Source: Rhizobium tropici CIAT 899
GTDB taxonomy: Bacteria; Pseudomonadota; Alphaproteobacteria; Rhizobiales; Rhizobiaceae
DNA: 64,000 nucleotides
Assembly (NCBI RefSeq): GCF_000330885.1
Contig: NC_020060.1
Span: 62,001 to 126,000 of the forward strand
Direction of reading: 5' to 3'
Each line of letters begins with the position of its first letter. The stretch's first letter is position 1. The notes beneath the pieces were generated by a model. The model was not told the origin of the DNA, did not search any database, and saw only the letters and a program-made list of their open reading frames with translations. Positions 63,145-64,000 of this stretch are shown here, in pieces. The position numbers and the translations under genes are program-made.

Positions 63145-64000
63145 ATGGCTATCTCCACCGCTCTACTGGATCGCCTGAAAGACCCCTCCCTGGTACGCGA
63201 GGAAATGCTGGTAGGAGGCGACTGGCGAAAAGAGGGCGCGAGCGGCAAGACGATCCAGGTCCACAATCCCTCGACTGGGGACGTGATTGCGAGCCTCCCG
63301 AGCGCAGGACTCCAGGACGTCCGCGAAGCCATCGACGTCGCCAAACTCGCCCAGAAAAAGTGGGCCGCACGATCGGGCAAGGAACGTGCCGGCGTCATGC
63401 GGAAGTTCTTCGACCTCGTCACGGCCAACACCGAGGACCTCGCGATCATCCTGACGTCCGAGATGGGCAAGCCTCTGGCCGAGGCACGCGGCGAGATCGC
63501 CTACGGCGCTTCCTACATTGAATGGTTCGGGGAAGAAGCCAAGCGTGTTTACGGGGACACCATTCCGGGGCATCAGGCCGACAAGCGCCTAATAGTCATC
63601 AAACAGCCCGTCGGCGTGGTGGCGGCCATCGCGCCCTGGAACTTTCCTTCCGCCATGGTCTGCCGCAAGATCGCCCCGGCGCTGGCATCCGGCTGCGCCA
63701 TCATCTTCAAGCCGGCCGCCGAAACCCCATTGTCGGCCCTTGCTCTTGCCATCCTCGCTGAGCGTGCGGGAATACCCGGCGGCCTGTTCAGCGTCCTGCC
63801 GACAGACAACGCCCGGATGTTCGGTGAAGAAGTCTGCTCGAACCCCGTCGTCAAGAAGCTGACCTTCACAGGGTCTACCGAGGTCGGGCGCATCCTGATG
63901 GCGCAGGGCGCACAAAAGATCATGAAGCTCAGCCTCGAACTCGGCGGCAACGCTCCCTTCATCGTCTTCGACGATGCCGACCTCGACGAGGCCGTGGAAG
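63145..64000 (+). CDS. NAD(P)-dependent aldehyde dehydrogenase, succinate-semialdehyde type (3' end outside window)
   Basis: The first 285 residues of an ALDH. The GabD-like layout is visible: EEMLVGGDWRKEGASGKTIQ, PWNFPSAMVCRKIAPALASG, KPAAETPLSALALA, FTGSTEVGR and the catalytic-Glu motif LELGGNAPFIVFDDAD. The nucleophile Cys lies beyond the window. GAAAGGA precedes the ATG at 63145. It would oxidise a semialdehyde, possibly the product of the 55518 dehydrogenase. It is the eighth gene after the GntR regulator in the catabolic locus. Confidence 0.93.
   Translation, partial: MAISTALLDRLKDPSLVREEMLVGGDWRKEGASGKTIQVHNPSTGDVIASLPSAGLQDVREAIDVAKLAQKKWAARSGKERAGVMRKFFDLVTANTEDLAIILTSEMGKPLAEARGEIAYGASYIEWFGEEAKRVYGDTIPGHQADKRLIVIKQPVGVVAAIAPWNFPSAMVCRKIAPALASGCAIIFKPAAETPLSALALAILAERAGIPGGLFSVLPTDNARMFGEEVCSNPVVKKLTFTGSTEVGRILMAQGAQKIMKLSLELGGNAPFIVFDDADLDEAVE

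Noticed and set aside
1..64000. CRISPR arrays, rRNA genes, replication origin
   Set aside because: No regularly spaced repeats, no rRNA-like sequence and no repABC or oriV-like genes are visible in this window.

Overview
The window looks like a GC-rich alphaproteobacterial replicon of the Rhizobium/Agrobacterium type, probably a megaplasmid, chromid or accessory island. The indications are an ECF sigma/ChrR pair, a LOV histidine kinase, an iron-sulfur photolyase, DUF1344 and COG4705 proteins, CUT2 sugar-type ABC transporters, and a high load of insertion sequences including a three-recombinase RIT element. The taxonomic call is inference from gene content.

Layout. 0-4 kb: a partial LysR regulator divergent from a detoxification-type set (SDR, epoxide hydrolase-like, VOC, exported alpha/beta hydrolase). 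4.3-6.1 kb: a RidA gene split by a complete IS256-family element with a perfect 8-bp target duplication. 6.2-13.0 kb: two divergent operons for membrane-lipid modification (DUF1295 protein, two CFA-type methyltransferases, FAD oxidoreductase, DUF1365, DUF2147, DUF2177). 13.1-16.9 kb: TspO, an ECF sigma factor, its ChrR-like zinc anti-sigma factor, and a LOV blue-light histidine kinase with a receiver-only response regulator. 17-21.5 kb: an RND efflux pump. 22.3-25.2 kb: a folE-photolyase-SDR operon. I find the same ECF-type promoter (GATCC, 18 bases, TA) in front of the sigma factor, TspO and folE. The 6-25 kb stretch therefore reads as one light and photo-oxidative stress island, broken only by the RND genes.

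25.6-31.1 kb: a diguanylate cyclase, then an IS graveyard that truncates an AraC regulator, then a type II toxin-antitoxin pair with a perfect palindromic operator. 31.6-38.6 kb: a two-component system divergent from a secreted protein, two LolD-like ATPases and a frameshifted FtsX-type permease. 38.8-43.8 kb: small exported and membrane proteins, a family 25 glycosyltransferase, and a second two-component system whose kinase is frameshifted. 43.5-48 kb: a response-regulator stub, an IS6-family element, an ArdC antirestriction stub and a RIT element with repeated ATTATGCCG sites. 48-52 kb: an NmrA-like SDR and two related hydrolases with a cysteine nucleophile, divergent from a LysR regulator. 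52-54.4 kb: an IS21-family element.

54.7-64 kb: a coherent catabolic operon of unknown substrate: GntR/FCD regulator, 3-hydroxyisobutyrate dehydrogenase-like enzyme, carboxymuconolactone decarboxylase-like protein, small SCP2-like protein, serine hydrolase, a complete CUT2 ABC importer, and an aldehyde dehydrogenase cut by the window end. An identical 18-bp near-palindrome occurs in two intergenic gaps, and a related site lies upstream of the regulator; together they are probable GntR operators.
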